64,000 nt of DNA from assembly GCA_009760855.2 (NCBI GenBank), contig WPIO01000002.1:12308501-12372500 (forward strand). Reading direction: 5' to 3'. A program made the translations under genes and the position numbers. This stretch comes from Cristatella mucedo (Eukaryota > Bryozoa > Phylactolaemata > Cristatellidae). The notes below the pieces were generated by a model. That model searched no databases, was not told the DNA's origin, and saw only the letters and a program-made list of their open reading frames with translations. Below are positions 1 through 64,000 of this stretch, one piece after another; the stretch's first letter is position 1, and each line of letters begins with the position of its first letter.

Positions 1-948
1 GTCGAGCTCTGCCTGATTGACCTACGATAAAACAGACCGGGCAAGCAATGCAGACTGGCGCTATTTGCTCGGTCTGACTGCCTGTCTGTCAGCCTGTGTA
101 AAGCACTTCACTTCAAAGGAAACCATGACGACCAGCAATCTACCGCAATTATGAATGAATGAGTGTCCTAGCATATGAACCAGGCTGGAGTTATGTCCGA
201 GGCGCCGAGCAGCAGTTCTGTGGTGCTCTGGCGCTGTACCAGAGTTGTATGCTGTGGCTGATGCTAGACACCTGTAACCTGTACCCGGTAGCTTTCGATT
301 CGACTTCTCTATGCCTCTATGCCTGTGGATATGTTATGTTAAGGCATGGGGGTGATTTTTATTCGTGCCGTGATCTGTTCCCATCGTCATACTTCACAGC
401 TGTGTGTACTGGTGCCTGCAAGTCGAAGGCCGTGCTCTAACGCTCAGTCACTCTACCGCTCACTTATACTCGTCAAGATTCTGCAAGGACTAGCATGGTA
501 ACGAGCGCTGTGCTTGTGGCCTAAGGACATCGACAATAGTGCTGAATGCAGCTACATGCCGTTTGTAATAAAATTCTACAGGTGAGACAAGGGATAATTT
601 AAAAGGCTATACCAATAATTTTGACGATCCCACATATTAGTAAATGAATGCAAAACAAACAGAAAAGGCAATCAGTGAGCACTCGACCAAAGGCCCTGCT
701 GCACTTGCAGCCGTGGCAACTCGCGAGGCCGACACGGCAGTGAGACCTGCTGCTGCACATCGCCTGAGGTGCGGCGCCTGCGCACTGCAGCACAGCGGCT
801 GAGCAACACGACCGAGCGCATTCGGCATGCTGATAAAGCAGAAGCATGCTGCTGCCTGATGCTCATTCGTCTGATGCGACCGTGGAAAAAATGGCAGCTA
901 AAACGGCAGTGCCAGGGCCCCCCCCCCGGTCGGCTGAGGGATTCTCAC
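1..948. other. Intron after exon 37, no recognised feature
   Basis: I see no exon, SINE or retrotransposon piece here. A run of ten C (about 918-927) sits 21 nt past the exon 37 donor. Short open frames are present but have no family similarity. Confidence 0.6.
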
Positions 949-63873
<62,925 letters not shown>

Positions 63874-64000
63874 CTGTAAGCCACAGAACATTGCGCTGTA
63901 CAGAAAATATGTAAGAGCAGCACGGCAAACGAAAACTAGGTCAGATGATCAATTGCGACTAACGGATAATGCGACCCGGATTAAAAACTTTTGCCCAATT

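Noticed and set aside
159-440. 93-codon plus-strand open frame at the left edge
   Set aside because: No family similarity, and it lies opposite the DOCK intron; treated as chance.

Overview
The window is a piece of an animal (metazoan) nuclear genome. Coding sequence is split into many short GT-AG exons with conserved phases, separated by long AT-richer introns full of dinucleotide microsatellites, tRNA-derived SINEs, L2/CR1-type non-LTR retrotransposon debris and dead Tc1/mariner copies. There is no operon structure and no second recognisable host gene. The conserved protein is clearly animal, but too diverged from vertebrate sequences for me to name a phylum; a non-vertebrate animal is the safest reading.

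One gene spans nearly the whole window on the minus strand: a DOCK-D (zizimin, DOCK9/10/11-type) guanine nucleotide exchange factor for Rho-family GTPases. I assembled 37 consecutive coding exons (63873 down to 949). All 36 introns are GT-AG and all exon junctions are phase-compatible, giving 1814 complete or junction-completed codons. In protein order they encode the end of the N-terminal zizimin region (exon 1), the PH domain diagnostic of DOCK-D (exons 2-4), a linker and conserved N-terminal core (exons 5-9), DHR-1/C2 (exon 10 to 14), the long helical-repeat middle (exons 15-31) and the first part of DHR-2 (exons 32-37, lobe A and the beginning of lobe B). Both ends lie outside the window: the start codon and DUF3398 exons are beyond 64000, and the catalytic C lobe of DHR-2 is to the left of position 1. 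Four exons deserve attention: exon 9 (an 81-bp duplicated, fully open acceptor), exon 27/28 (two acceptors 7 nt apart that pair with skipping or inclusion of exon 27), exon 7 (uncertain donor) and exon 24 (uncertain acceptor).

The introns hold (i) at least fifteen pieces of an L2-like retrotransposon (family A) whose 3' end is a hairpin followed by a (TTA)n tail, the largest at 42.9-45.6 kb with endonuclease and reverse transcriptase remnants; (ii) three pieces of a second L2/CR1-type family (family B) at 12.6, 31.0 and 39.2 kb; (iii) nine copies of one SINE with a tRNA-like head having a long variable arm; (iv) two dead Tc1/mariner transposases at 35.9-37.2 kb and 61.7-62.4 kb; and (v) long (CT)n, (GA)n, (CA)n and (GT)n tracts, several within 200 nt of a splice site.

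I do not see a novel multi-gene system. The most interesting signals concern splicing of the DOCK gene (duplicated acceptor, paired acceptors, repeat-built introns) and the covarying 3' hairpin of the retrotransposon family. All calls come from reading the sequence and remembered family features; no search was run.
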